A stretch of DNA of 36,285 bases from Clostridia bacterium (GCA_017397065.1 JAFQKE010000013.1:1-36285); one strand, 5' to 3'; shown: positions 17,102-25,407, counted from the first letter of the stretch. The notes: generated from the sequence alone by a model not told the origin. Numbers and translations: made by a program.

Positions 17102-18319
17102 TTAAAGCTCTATAACATCCTCGGGTTTTCTAAGGTGCCATTTGCCTTTTGTAAAGTCTGGCATAAGCTGGGGTGTACCGCCTGCGGCTATTGACATTTC
17201 AGAAAGAACCGAAACTGCCATCCAAGTAGCAGCGTCATAAACATCTATAGGCATAGGCTTGCCGCTTTTAAGATTATCTGAAAAAGCTTTGTAAACAAAC
17301 CAGTCCATACCGCCGTGTCCACGTTCCATTTCCTCAGGGGTGATATTTTTCCAAATTTCAGGTAAAAATTCTTCTTCGTAGTTTTTGGCGTTATCAATAG
17401 TAGCTTTGTTGTAATCAACAGGCTCCCAGTATTCTTTCTCGCCATCTAAATAAACCGAATTGTTTTCCTGAGTGTAAAGACCTTTAGTACCTCTTACGGT
17501 GAATTCACGGCTGTAAGAACGGGGGAGAGTGGTATCTAAACGAAGAAGTATTGTTTCTCCGTTTGCACAGGTGATAACGGTGGTTACAATATCACCCTGC
17601 TTCCATTCGGTATTCTTCATTACCTCATCTGCGTCCTCGCAGTTTTTGATATATTCTTTAAGGCCTGCCGCTTTTGAAGCAAAAGCTGATACCGAAACAA
17701 TACGGTTGCCTCTATTTATGTTAAGAAGTCTTGCAATGGGGCCAAGCTCGTGGGTGGGGTAGTTTTCTAAATTACGGTTTTCATAGTTTTTAAAGCGGTA
17801 GTGACGGTTTATAAGGCCGTGGGAAACCTCTTTTCTTAAATCGTGGCCGTAAGCACCTGAACAGTGCACAATCTCGCCAAACATACCCTTTCTTGCCATT
17901 GCAGTGGCTAAAAGTTCATCCTTATTATAGCAGCAGTTTTCCATAAACATATATGGTGTGCCGGTTCTCTCCTGAGTTTCAACAAGCCTCATAAGACTAT
18001 CAAGAGAATATTCGCAACCAACCTCACTTGCAACAGCAATTCCCTTTTCCATTGCATAAATTGCAATTTCGGTATGGTATTCCCAACCGGTGAATACGTA
18101 AACAGCATCTAGGCCTTCGTGGTTAAGAGCTTCTTTGTAATCAGAGTATCCTTTAGCATCGTTGCCCTTTCTTTCTTTAACATGTGTTTGAGCCTTTTGA
18201 ATTCTATCCTCATAAATATCGCAAACAGCAATTATATTTATATCGTCATTGTTTACAAGTACATTTTGTATAAGAGAATAGCCTCGGTTACCCAAACCTA
18301 CTACGCAAGCGTTTATCAT
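17102..18319 (-). CDS. Gfo/Idh/MocA-family protein resembling GH109 NAD-dependent glycosidases
   Basis: The 405-residue protein opens with a Rossmann NAD(P)-binding motif (VVGLGNRG, residues 6-13). Beyond the general Gfo/Idh/MocA fold it has features I associate with family GH109: MENCCY (126-131), a GAYGHDLR segment (155-162) and NYPTHELGPIARLLNINRG (186-204). In GH109 a Tyr and a His spaced like Y187 and H190 here belong to the active site. GH109 enzymes cleave sugars such as alpha-N-acetylgalactosamine by an NAD-dependent oxidation-elimination route. It could instead be an ordinary sugar dehydrogenase. There is no signal peptide. It is divergent from an AraC gene (140 bp apart), which suggests shared regulation. 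Confidence 0.8.
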   Translation of the reverse strand: MINACVVGLGNRGYSLIQNVLVNNDDINIIAVCDIYEDRIQKAQTHVKERKGNDAKGYSDYKEALNHEGLDAVYVFTGWEYHTEIAIYAMEKGIAVASEVGCEYSLDSLMRLVETQERTGTPYMFMENCCYNKDELLATAMARKGMFGEIVHCSGAYGHDLRKEVSHGLINRHYRFKNYENRNLENYPTHELGPIARLLNINRGNRIVSVSAFASKAAGLKEYIKNCEDADEVMKNTEWKQGDIVTTVITCANGETILLRLDTTLPRSYSREFTVRGTKGLYTQENNSVYLDGEKEYWEPVDYNKATIDNAKNYEEEFLPEIWKNITPEEMERGHGGMDWFVYKAFSDNLKSGKPMPIDVYDAATWMAVSVLSEMSIAAGGTPQLMPDFTKGKWHLRKPEDVIEL

Positions 18320-18345
18320 TTTAAATCAGCTCCTTTTCTGCTTAT

Positions 18346-18374
18346 ATAATAATTCTGTATGCCGAAAAAGGCAA
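18346..18374 (-). promoter_or_regulatory. Promoter of the Gfo/Idh gene
   Basis: On the minus strand TTGCCT (18369-18374), 17 bp, TATTAT (18346-18351), 26 bp before the start codon. A strong AAAGGAG ribosome binding site follows. Confidence 0.55.
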
Positions 18375-18410
18375 TGCATAAAAATATCAAAAAACTGTCT
18401 TTTTTTATCA

Positions 18411-18439
18411 TTTACAAACTGAAAACATTGTGATATAAT
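18411..18439 (+). promoter_or_regulatory. Promoter of the araC gene at 18459
   Basis: TTTACA (18411-18416), 17 bp, TATAAT (18434-18439). The start codon lies only 19 bp beyond the -10, so the leader is very short. Confidence 0.6.
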
Positions 18440-18458
18440 GATTTTGTGGTGATTTTTT

Positions 18459-19298
18459 ATGGAAAAATTTATTGATGAAGCGGTAACAAGCCGTCAATTT
18501 GTTTTTGATGGTGATTTTGGAATAGTTAATATAGGTTATCATAATTTTTCAAGGGAGTACACGCCGGACAAAAATTCCAGAGTTCAAAGCTTTTATACCT
18601 GGCATTTTGTGTTGTCGGGTAGGGGTAAATTGATAACCGGCGAAAAAACTTATAAAATAAAGGGTGGGCAGATGTTTTTTCTTAAGCCCAATACCACGAT
18701 TGAATACTACCCTGATGAAGCAGAGCCGTGGGAATATGTATGGTTTGCTTTCAGGGGAGGTATAAGCGAACATTACGGCGATTTATTAGGCTTTGATACC
18801 CCCGTAAAGGACTGTAAAAACCGTGAAAAAATCAGGTATATCCTTAAAAACTGCTTTGAAACGCTTAAAGCGGGCGGTGGCTATTTTGGTGTGCTTTCTA
18901 CTTTTTATAAGCTTATGGAGATTTCTACCGTAATTCAACCGGATACCGGTATTGAGTATGTAAAAAGGGTTATAGACGAAGGCTACACACGCACCGATTT
19001 CAGCATATCTTCACTTTGTGTGGAGGTGGGTATAAGTCATCCGCACCTGCTGCGCCTTTTTAAGGAAAAGTATAATACAACTCTTATAAAGTATCTGAAT
19101 CAAAAACGCATTGAATACGCTTGCCAGCTACTTAAAACAACCGACCTATCGGTTAAATCGGTCGCATTTTCAAGCGGATTTTCAGACGAGCTTCACTTTA
19201 TGAAAACCTTTAAAAAGAATACGGGAGTGCCTGCACTTCGGTATAAAAATAAGAATATTATAAAAGAAGTTAGCGGTGAAAAATATGAAACGAAATGA
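18459..19298 (+). CDS. AraC-family transcriptional regulator
   Basis: The 279-residue protein has an AraC-type cupin sensor (about residues 20-110: TWHFVLSGRGKLITGEKTY, GGQMFFLKPNTTIEYYPDE) and a C-terminal two-helix-turn-helix domain (about 170-268: FSISSLCVEVGISHPHLLRLF, with LSVKSVAFSSGFSD and FMKTFKKNTGVPALRYK). It probably senses a saccharide and acts on the divergent GH109-like gene 140 bp away. It is a different sequence from the AraC protein at 14032-14808, so each may answer a different signal. It is followed by a 46-codon open frame that overlaps its end by 14 bp. Confidence 0.9.
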   Translation: MEKFIDEAVTSRQFVFDGDFGIVNIGYHNFSREYTPDKNSRVQSFYTWHFVLSGRGKLITGEKTYKIKGGQMFFLKPNTTIEYYPDEAEPWEYVWFAFRGGISEHYGDLLGFDTPVKDCKNREKIRYILKNCFETLKAGGGYFGVLSTFYKLMEISTVIQPDTGIEYVKRVIDEGYTRTDFSISSLCVEVGISHPHLLRLFKEKYNTTLIKYLNQKRIEYACQLLKTTDLSVKSVAFSSGFSDELHFMKTFKKNTGVPALRYKNKNIIKEVSGEKYETK

Positions 19299-19425
19299 AT
19301 TTATAAATAAGCTTAAAGAAACCTATGATGTTATAAATGAATATTACCATATTTATCCAAGTGGACAATTTTTTTGTAATGCAAATAAATTGTTGACATT
19401 TGGCACATTTAGTTGTATATTATAG
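19285..19425 (+). pseudogene. 46-codon open frame, possibly a gene remnant
   Basis: An ATG at 19285 overlaps the end of the AraC gene and opens a frame that starts MKRNEFINKLKETYDVINEY, looks protein-like for about 28 codons, then runs into the promoter of the pot operon and stops at 19425. It could be the 5' remnant of a gene lost when the pot operon came to lie here, or a chance frame. No family is recognised and the ribosome binding site is weak. Confidence 0.25.
19393..19421 (+). promoter_or_regulatory. Strong promoter of the polyamine transport operon
   Basis: TTGACA (19393-19398), 17 bp, TATATT (19416-19421). Transcription would begin near 19428, giving a leader of about 220 nt before the potA start codon. 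Confidence 0.75.
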
Positions 19426-19428
19426 ATT

Positions 19429-19649
19429 AGAATAATTTACTATGGGGAGTGTTTTCCACCTGTAAAATTATTAAGGCGAAAGAGTTAAAAAAGCGGCTTC
19501 AAGATTTAATGCCGTAGCTTCCGCATTTTTTGTGAGAGAGCTATGAAAAACCCTTTGCGGAGGGCATTTAATCAGAGAAACCGCGGGTATCGCGTAGAAC
19601 TTTAAAAGTTTTCGCGGCACTTTGTGTCCGCAAAGGGAGTTGTAAAAAG
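19429..19649 (+). promoter_or_regulatory. Structured 5' leader of potA with buried ribosome binding site
   Basis: The leader has two notable elements. First, GCGG (19493-19496) and CCGC (19521-19524) close a hairpin followed by ATTTTTT, which looks like an intrinsic terminator inside the leader. Second, CCCTTTGCGGA (19551-19561) pairs perfectly with TCCGCAAAGGG (19627-19637), an 11-bp stem enclosing a nested CCGCG/CGCGG hairpin and an AACTT/AAGTT tip. The 3' arm contains AAAGGG of the potA ribosome binding site. This is the layout of a cis-regulatory RNA, but I do not recognise a known riboswitch class. Confidence 0.6.
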
Positions 19650-20765
19650 TTGAAAAATGTAATTGAACTTAAAAATATTTCTGTCACCTTCGATGAGGAA
19701 AAGGTTTTAGATCAGATTGATCTTAAAATCAAAGACAAAGAGTTTGTTACCCTTTTGGGTCCTTCGGGTTGCGGTAAAACCACAACCCTTAGAGTTATTG
19801 CAGGCTTTGTCCGTCCCGACGAGGGTGATGTTTTGTTTGATGGCGAAATTATTAACCATCTTCCTCCCCATAAACGTCAGGTGAATACTATTTTTCAGCG
19901 TTATGCTTTGTTCCCTCATCTTAACGTTTATGAAAATGTTGCCTTTGGTTTAAGGGTTAAAAAAATTCCTGAAAAGGAAATAAAAAAGTCCGTTACCGAT
20001 ATTTTAAAGCTTGTAAATCTTTCGGGATATGAAAAACGCAATATCGCCAAGCTTTCGGGCGGTCAGCAGCAGCGTGTTGCCATAGCACGTGCTATTATAA
20101 ATCGACCAAAGGTGCTCCTTTTGGATGAGCCGCTTGCTGCTTTGGATTTAAAGCTCCGTAAGGATATGCAGGTGGAGCTTAAAAACATTCAAAAAAGTCT
20201 TGGTATTACCTTTGTGTTCGTTACGCATGACCAGGAAGAAGCACTTGCTATGTCTGATACCGTTGTTGTTATGAACGAGGGTATCATTCAGCAGATTGGC
20301 ACCCCTCAGGATATTTACAATGAGCCCGAAAATGCCTTTGTTGCCGATTTTATTGGCGAGAGTAATATCTTAGACGGTGTTATGAAAAAGGATTTTCTCG
20401 CCGTTATTAACGGCAGGGAGTTTGAGTGCCTTGATAGCGGCTTTGCCGAAAACGAAAGGGTAGATATTGTTATCCGCCCTGAGGATGTGGATATTGTACC
20501 TTTAGATAAAGGTATGCTGGAGGGCGAGGTTACTTCTGTCACCTTCCTCGGCGTGCACTATGAAATTATTGTTGATGTTTGCGGCTTTAAGTGGATGATT
20601 CAAACCACCGACGAGAACAAAGTAGGGGATAAAGTAGGCCTGTTTATTGAACCGGACGCTATCCACGTTATGAAAAAGTCTAAATATTCGGGTATGTATG
20701 GTGATTACAGTACCTTTAGTGATGAAATCGAACATCTCTCCGATTTGGATGAAGAGGAAGAATAG
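19650..20765 (+). CDS. potA: Spermidine/putrescine ABC transporter ATP-binding protein
   Basis: The 371-residue protein has Walker A GPSGCGKT (37-44), Q-loop Q83, signature LSGGQQQR (135-142), Walker B LLLDEP (156-161) and the switch His193 in VTHDQEEA, followed by a C-terminal TOBE-type domain. It powers polyamine uptake together with the permeases and binding lipoprotein encoded downstream. Translation starts at TTG 19650, 10 nt after AAAGGGAG. Its ribosome binding site lies in the 3' arm of a long leader hairpin, so translation may be controlled. It is separated from potB by an unusual 177-bp gap. Confidence 0.92.
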   Translation: MKNVIELKNISVTFDEEKVLDQIDLKIKDKEFVTLLGPSGCGKTTTLRVIAGFVRPDEGDVLFDGEIINHLPPHKRQVNTIFQRYALFPHLNVYENVAFGLRVKKIPEKEIKKSVTDILKLVNLSGYEKRNIAKLSGGQQQRVAIARAIINRPKVLLLDEPLAALDLKLRKDMQVELKNIQKSLGITFVFVTHDQEEALAMSDTVVVMNEGIIQQIGTPQDIYNEPENAFVADFIGESNILDGVMKKDFLAVINGREFECLDSGFAENERVDIVIRPEDVDIVPLDKGMLEGEVTSVTFLGVHYEIIVDVCGFKWMIQTTDENKVGDKVGLFIEPDAIHVMKKSKYSGMYGDYSTFSDEIEHLSDLDEEEE

Positions 20766-20942
20766 CTTACAGTTTATGACTATCGTTTTGTCTGACGGCT
20801 AAAACTATCGGTTTGTTTTACAAACGTTGTAAATATCTATACAACCACCAATAGCTTGCCGCAGGACAACAAAAGTTGTAAGTTAATTGTTTTTATAGTT
20901 GCCGTTTTGCTACGCAACCAATTTAAAAAGGAGGGCGGATAG
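20766..20942 (+). repeat. Repeat-like spacer between potA and potB
   Basis: This 177-bp spacer within the operon contains two copies of ACTATCGNTTTG (near 20779 and 20804), a GTTTG/CAAAC hairpin (near 20811-20825), and GTTGC/GCAAC (near 20899-20919). It begins TAGCTTACAGTTTA, almost the same as the start of the block at 8641 (TAGCTTACAATTTA). No open frame or T-run terminator is seen. It looks like a small dispersed repeat inserted into the operon. Confidence 0.4.
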
Positions 20943-21794
20943 TTGAAAAACACCGGCGTTAAAAAACTAAAACCTAAAAATTACAATCCCATAATCTGTA
21001 CTCCATATACAGTATGGTCTGTTATATTTATTATTGTGCCCCTTTTTATGGTAGCCTATTATGCCTTTACCGATAAAACAGGTGCATTTACCTTTGATAA
21101 TATTGCCGAGCTTCCAAGGTATGCAAAAACCTTTGGTATTTCTCTTTTGTATTCGGTCGAGGCAACAATAATCTGCCTTATAATAGCCTATCCGCTAGCA
21201 TACTTTATGTCTAATATGAAGGCCGGACCAAAAAGAATGCTCAGTATGCTTATAATGCTTCCTATGTGGATGAACTTTCTTATTCGTACTTATTCTTGGA
21301 TAACCATTTTGGCACGCACCGGAATTGTAAATAATCTGCTTGGAAAAATTGGAATAGGGCCTATTAAGCTCATAGATACCCCCGGTGCTATAATTTTGGG
21401 TATGGTTTACAATTTTTTGCCATATATGATTTTGCCAATTTACACCGCAATGCTAAAGCTCGACCACTCCCTTCTAGAGGCGGCAGACGATTTAGGTGCA
21501 TCTCCCTTTATGCGACTTCGCAAGGTTATTTTGCCCCTTAGTATGCCGGGTGTAATTTCGGGCATCACTATGGTTTTTGTTCCCTGCGTAAGCACGTTTT
21601 ATATTTCTCAAAAGCTTGGCGGCGGTAAAACAATGCTCATTGGCGACGTTATTGAAATGCAGTTCCAATCGGCCTATAACTACAATTTAGGAGCCTCGAT
21701 TTCGCTTGTTTTAATGGTGCTTATTTTAATAAGCCTTGCAGTTATGAATCATTTTGCCGATAAGGACGAAGATGGGGGAGGGGTTATAGTATGA
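20943..21794 (+). CDS. potB: Spermidine/putrescine ABC transporter permease PotB
   Basis: The 283-residue integral membrane protein has about six helices and the permease coupling motif EAADDLGASPFMRLRKVILP near residues 179-198, which contacts the ATPase. It forms half of the polyamine channel with PotC. The start is TTG at 20943, with AAGGAGG 8 nt upstream. Its stop overlaps the potC start by 4 nt (ATGA), so the two permeases are translationally coupled. Confidence 0.9.
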   Translation: MKNTGVKKLKPKNYNPIICTPYTVWSVIFIIVPLFMVAYYAFTDKTGAFTFDNIAELPRYAKTFGISLLYSVEATIICLIIAYPLAYFMSNMKAGPKRMLSMLIMLPMWMNFLIRTYSWITILARTGIVNNLLGKIGIGPIKLIDTPGAIILGMVYNFLPYMILPIYTAMLKLDHSLLEAADDLGASPFMRLRKVILPLSMPGVISGITMVFVPCVSTFYISQKLGGGKTMLIGDVIEMQFQSAYNYNLGASISLVLMVLILISLAVMNHFADKDEDGGGVIV

Positions 21795-22600
21795 AAACCT
21801 TTTCAAGAATTTATACCGCCCTCATTATGGTGTTTTTGTACGCACCCATAGCGGTAATGATTATTTTCTCTTTTAATTCTGCTCGCAGTACATCTATTTT
21901 TGGTGGTTTCTCGTTAAAATGGTATGGTGAGCTGCTTAATGATAGCTCAACCATTGAGGCACTCAAAAACACCCTTATATTAGCGGTTGCTTCTTCGCTT
22001 ATCGCCACCGTTTTGGGTACACTAAGTGCAGTGGGAATTTTTCAAATGAAACGCCGTTTTGTTCGTAGAACAATTATGACAGCAACTAACATACCTATGA
22101 TGAATCCCGATGTTGTTACGGGTATTTCACTTATGCTGCTTTTTGTTTTTGTAGGTAAAATGGTTGGTGCTGAGGATGTTTTGGGCTTTGGCACAATGCT
22201 TATAGCACACGTTACATTTAATCTTCCATATGTAATACTTTCGGTATTGCCAAAACTCAGGCAGACCGATCCGCACTTGTCTGAGGCGGCAAGAGATTTG
22301 GGCTGCACACCTTTACAATCATTTTTTAAGGTTGTTTTTCCATCAATTGCACCGGGAGTTTTCACAGGGCTTATAATGGCTTTTACCCTTTCACTTGATG
22401 ATTTTGTTATAAGCTATTTTACCACAGGTCCCGATTTCCAAACTCTTCCCATAAAAATCTTTTCAATGACCAAAAGGCGTGTTACACCCGATATATACGC
22501 CCTTTCTACCCTTATATTTTTAAGCGTTCTTGTACTTTTAATTTTGATAAATGTAGCACAGGCACGCAGTGAAAAGAAAAAGGAGGCGGCAAAACTATGA
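21791..22600 (+). CDS. potC: Spermidine/putrescine ABC transporter permease PotC
   Basis: The 269-residue protein has about six membrane helices and the coupling motif SEAARDLGCTPLQSFFKVVFP near residues 158-178. Other PotC-like segments are FNSARSTSIFGGFSLKWY at the N-terminal side and SLDDFVISYFTTGP near the C-terminus. It pairs with PotB in the membrane. It overlaps both neighbours by 4 nt (ATGA at each junction). Confidence 0.92.
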   Translation: MKTFSRIYTALIMVFLYAPIAVMIIFSFNSARSTSIFGGFSLKWYGELLNDSSTIEALKNTLILAVASSLIATVLGTLSAVGIFQMKRRFVRRTIMTATNIPMMNPDVVTGISLMLLFVFVGKMVGAEDVLGFGTMLIAHVTFNLPYVILSVLPKLRQTDPHLSEAARDLGCTPLQSFFKVVFPSIAPGVFTGLIMAFTLSLDDFVISYFTTGPDFQTLPIKIFSMTKRRVTPDIYALSTLIFLSVLVLLILINVAQARSEKKKEAAKL

Positions 22601-23754
22601 AAAAATCTGTTTTTGCGGCAATAGCCTTACTTTTGATTTTGGCTCTTACTCTTTGCGGATGTAGTGAAGAAGAGGCCCCCAAAAGAGGGGTTGGCGTTGA
22701 TGTTGATATTGATTTTTCTGAAGATGCCAACAGAATTGAATATGAAGGCGAATACACAAAGGAGCTTGCCGGTACCACAATCAATGTTTTTAACTGGGGA
22801 GAATATCTCCCCGATGGTACCGAGGGCTCCCTCGATGTTAATAGGGAATTTACAAGACTTACCGGCATAGAAATAAACTATACCAACTATGAGAGCAATG
22901 AAGCAATGTATTCCAAGCTCAAAGGCGGCGGAGTTTCTTACGACATAGTAATCCCATCTGACTATATGATTGAAAGAATGAAAAAGGAGAATATGCTGCA
23001 GCCCATAGATACTGCTTCGCTTTCTAACTATAAGTATATTGATAGTAAATACAAAGGGCTTTATTTTGACCCTGAGAATTCATATTCGGTTCCCTACTGT
23101 GTTGGTATGGTAGGGCTTATTTATAACACATCTGTAGTGAAAGAAAAGCCGGATAGCTGGGGTATTATGTGGGATGAAAAATATAAAGATAATATTCTTA
23201 ATTTTAACAATCCACGTGATGCTTTTGCGGTATCACAGCTGCTTTTGGGATATAATTTAAATTCTTCTGACCGCAACCAGTGGGATGCCGCAGCCGAAAA
23301 GCTAAAAGAGCAAAAGTCTATTTTGCAGTCATATGTTATGGATGAAATCTATCAAAAAATGGAGGATGGCGAAGCGGCTATAGCTCCTTATTATGCAGGC
23401 GATTTTTTGCTTATGCAGGATAATAATCCCGATTTAGAGTTTGTTTACCCTAAAGAGGGTGTTAATATTTTTGTAGATTCAATCTGCATACCAAAAACCA
23501 GTAGAAATTATCAGGCGGCTATGATGTATATAAATTACCTCTTAGAGCCCGAAATAGCTCTGGAAGTTGCTGAATATGTTATGTATGCCTCACCCCATAC
23601 CGATGTTATGAATAATGATGATTATTCTTTAAAGGGTAATGAATATCTTTATCCAAATGAGGAAAGCTATCCAAAAGTGCAATATTTTAAGGATATTGAT
23701 GAATCAATACGTTCATACTATGAACGCCTTTGGGAAGATGTTAAGCTTTATTAG
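22597..23754 (+). CDS. potD: Polyamine ABC transporter substrate-binding lipoprotein PotD
   Basis: The 385-residue protein has a lipoprotein signal (lipobox LCGC, Cys22) and a PotD-type binding fold: TTINVFNWGEYLPDG, YDIVIPSDYMIERM and a C-terminal INYLLEPEIALEVAEYVMYASP. It would catch spermidine or putrescine outside the membrane and deliver it to PotBC. Between the lipid anchor and the fold is a linker with GVGVDVDIDFSED, an alternating Asp/hydrophobic motif also seen after the signal peptides of two esterases in this window. The gene overlaps potC by 4 nt. Confidence 0.9.
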   Translation: MKKSVFAAIALLLILALTLCGCSEEEAPKRGVGVDVDIDFSEDANRIEYEGEYTKELAGTTINVFNWGEYLPDGTEGSLDVNREFTRLTGIEINYTNYESNEAMYSKLKGGGVSYDIVIPSDYMIERMKKENMLQPIDTASLSNYKYIDSKYKGLYFDPENSYSVPYCVGMVGLIYNTSVVKEKPDSWGIMWDEKYKDNILNFNNPRDAFAVSQLLLGYNLNSSDRNQWDAAAEKLKEQKSILQSYVMDEIYQKMEDGEAAIAPYYAGDFLLMQDNNPDLEFVYPKEGVNIFVDSICIPKTSRNYQAAMMYINYLLEPEIALEVAEYVMYASPHTDVMNNDDYSLKGNEYLYPNEESYPKVQYFKDIDESIRSYYERLWEDVKLY

Positions 23755-23763
23755 GTTGATTTT

Positions 23764-24687
23764 ATGAAAATTTGTGTTGTTTTTACAGGGGGCACCATTG
23801 GTAGCGCTATGAAAAACGGATATATTACTCCTACCGAATCCGCTCCCTATACTCTTATCAATAATTATGTTAGCAAATATGGTAGAGATGTTCAGTTTGT
23901 AACATCTAATCCCTATACAATATTAAGTGAAAATTTGTCTGCCGAAATATTAAATAAACTGATCGAATCGTTGGAAGAGACCATAAGCTCTGATTGTGAC
24001 GGAGTTATAGTGGCACACGGTACCGATACCCTGCAATATTCGGCTGTTGCTGCGGAATATTGTTTTGGCACTAACACAAAGCCTATAGTTTTTGTGTCGG
24101 CAAATCATCCGCTTGAACATCCTCTTTCAAACGGAAATATCAATTTTTCGGTAGCTGTTGAGTTTATAAAACAAAAACTCGGCAGGGGAGTGTATGTAAG
24201 CTATTCCAATGATCTTGTAACGGCAGATATTCATCGACCATCAAATTTGCTTCGTCATGCCGAGTATGACCATAAGATTTTCAGCCTGAACGGGGTTTAT
24301 GCAACATATAAGGATGGGAATTTTTGTTTAAATCAGGATTTGAAATATGAGGAAATCACGCCTGCCAAAATAAAAACGTTCTGCGATACTTCGGGAATTC
24401 TAAATATAACCGTTTCTCCTTTTGATGAGTACAACTACTCATTAGATGGAGTTAAAGCGATTGTTTTCACTCCTTATCATTCCGGCACTCTTAGCACCGG
24501 GTCACAAAGGTTTAAGGATTTTGCAAAAAAGGCTAATGAAAAATTTATTCCTATGTATGTTACAGGCCTTGTACAGGGGGTTCAATATCAAAGTGTAAAA
24601 GAATATAGTGATTTAAAAATCATCCCGGTTTATAGCACTACTTCAATTTCTTTGATTATGAAATTATGGCTTTTTGGAGAAATTTAA
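23764..24687 (+). CDS. Asparaginase-family amidohydrolase
   Basis: The 307-residue protein has the two asparaginase active-site signatures: FTGGTIG with Thr11 as the likely nucleophile, and VAHGTDTLQYSA with T87 and D88. HPLSNGNINFSVAV follows as expected. It should hydrolyse L-asparagine (or a related amide) to aspartate and ammonia. It has no signal peptide, so it is cytosolic and type I-like, though a little short for that type. It lies 9 bp after potD and is probably the last gene of the polyamine transport operon. That link is unusual; its true substrate could be another amide. Confidence 0.85.
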   Translation: MKICVVFTGGTIGSAMKNGYITPTESAPYTLINNYVSKYGRDVQFVTSNPYTILSENLSAEILNKLIESLEETISSDCDGVIVAHGTDTLQYSAVAAEYCFGTNTKPIVFVSANHPLEHPLSNGNINFSVAVEFIKQKLGRGVYVSYSNDLVTADIHRPSNLLRHAEYDHKIFSLNGVYATYKDGNFCLNQDLKYEEITPAKIKTFCDTSGILNITVSPFDEYNYSLDGVKAIVFTPYHSGTLSTGSQRFKDFAKKANEKFIPMYVTGLVQGVQYQSVKEYSDLKIIPVYSTTSISLIMKLWLFGEI

Positions 24688-24705
24688 AAAAAATTAAAAA
24701 AACTA

Positions 24706-24734
24706 TTTACTTTTTGAATTTGTTGTGTTATAAT
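24706..24734 (+). promoter_or_regulatory. Promoter of the small surface protein gene
   Basis: TTTACT (24706-24711), 17 bp, TATAAT (24729-24734), 36 bp before the ATG at 24771. Confidence 0.65.
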
Positions 24735-24770
24735 ACAAGCAAATAGTGAATTTAATATGGAGGTAATATT

Positions 24771-25226
24771 ATGAAAAAGTTTTTAGCTGTTTTATTTTCT
24801 GTTGTAATTCTTGCTACATTTATGGCTGTTCCTACTTTAGCTTTAGATAGCCCCGGTGGTAAAGTAATTCATACCGTTGAAATCACTACTATTGTTGACG
24901 GTGAAGAAGTTACTACAACTGAAGATGTTGAAGATGGCGACACCATCACTCTTACTTTGGATGATAACACAGGTTGGGAAATCACCGGTGATTATGAAAT
25001 CGTTTCCGGTACCTTAACATCTGATACACTCGTTATCCGTCCTCTTGGCGATCTCGTTGTTGAGGCAGTTTATGATGACACAGATTTAGAGGGTGGCGAA
25101 GACACAGAAGAAAACGATTCTGACAAAGCTCCTCAAACTGGTAACAATGCAATTATGATGGTTGTTCTCGTAACCGCAGGCGCATTTGTTGCTATGGTAG
25201 CTACAAGAAAAGCTGTTAGATCATAA
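24771..25226 (+). CDS. Small secreted protein with sortase-type C-terminal signal
   Basis: The 151-residue protein has a signal peptide (residues 1-25, cleavage near TLA-LD), a Thr/Glu/Asp-rich beta domain (about 30-105) and an acidic linker. The tail is APQTGN, then a hydrophobic helix, then RKAVRS, which is the layout of an LPXTG-like cell-wall sorting signal with APQTG as a variant. It is probably displayed on the cell surface. I recognise no family for the middle domain. The gene has its own promoter, an AGGTAAT-type ribosome binding site (GGAGG) and a strong terminator, and codon use suggests good expression. Confidence 0.7.
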   Translation: MKKFLAVLFSVVILATFMAVPTLALDSPGGKVIHTVEITTIVDGEEVTTTEDVEDGDTITLTLDDNTGWEITGDYEIVSGTLTSDTLVIRPLGDLVVEAVYDDTDLEGGEDTEENDSDKAPQTGNNAIMMVVLVTAGAFVAMVATRKAVRS

Positions 25227-25245
25227 TTAAATCTAAGTAGTTTAT

Positions 25246-25281
25246 AACAAGGGAAGGGCATTTGCCTTTCCCTTGTTTTTT
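25246..25281 (+). terminator. Strong terminator of the small surface protein gene
   Basis: AACAAGGGAAGGGC pairs with GCCTTTCCCTTGTT (one G-T pair), followed by a T-run, 20 bp after the stop codon. Confidence 0.9.
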
Positions 25282-25372
25282 GCTTTTTTAGGAATAATTA
25301 TACAATTCTACCAAGGTCGGAGCCTGTGCTGCTGCTTTATTTAATAAATTGTTAGAAAATATAAAAAAGTGC

Positions 25373-25401
25373 TTGAAAATAGTAAAACTCTGTGATATAA
25401 T
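25373..25401 (+). promoter_or_regulatory. Promoter of rpsB-tsf
   Basis: TTGAAA (25373-25378), 17 bp, TATAAT (25396-25401). Transcription would start near 25408, leaving a 150-nt leader before rpsB. Confidence 0.75.
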
Positions 25402-25407
25402 ACTCTA

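Noticed and set aside
19560..19630. T-box riboswitch before potA (AGAGAGC and ACCGCGGGTA are present)
   Set aside because: The required TGGNACCGCG core is absent (GAAACCGCG instead) and the arrangement of the AGAGAGC word relative to it does not fit a T-box.
22512..22868. Open frame on the minus strand across the potC-potD junction
   Set aside because: It is antisense to two well-supported overlapping pot genes and shows no protein features.
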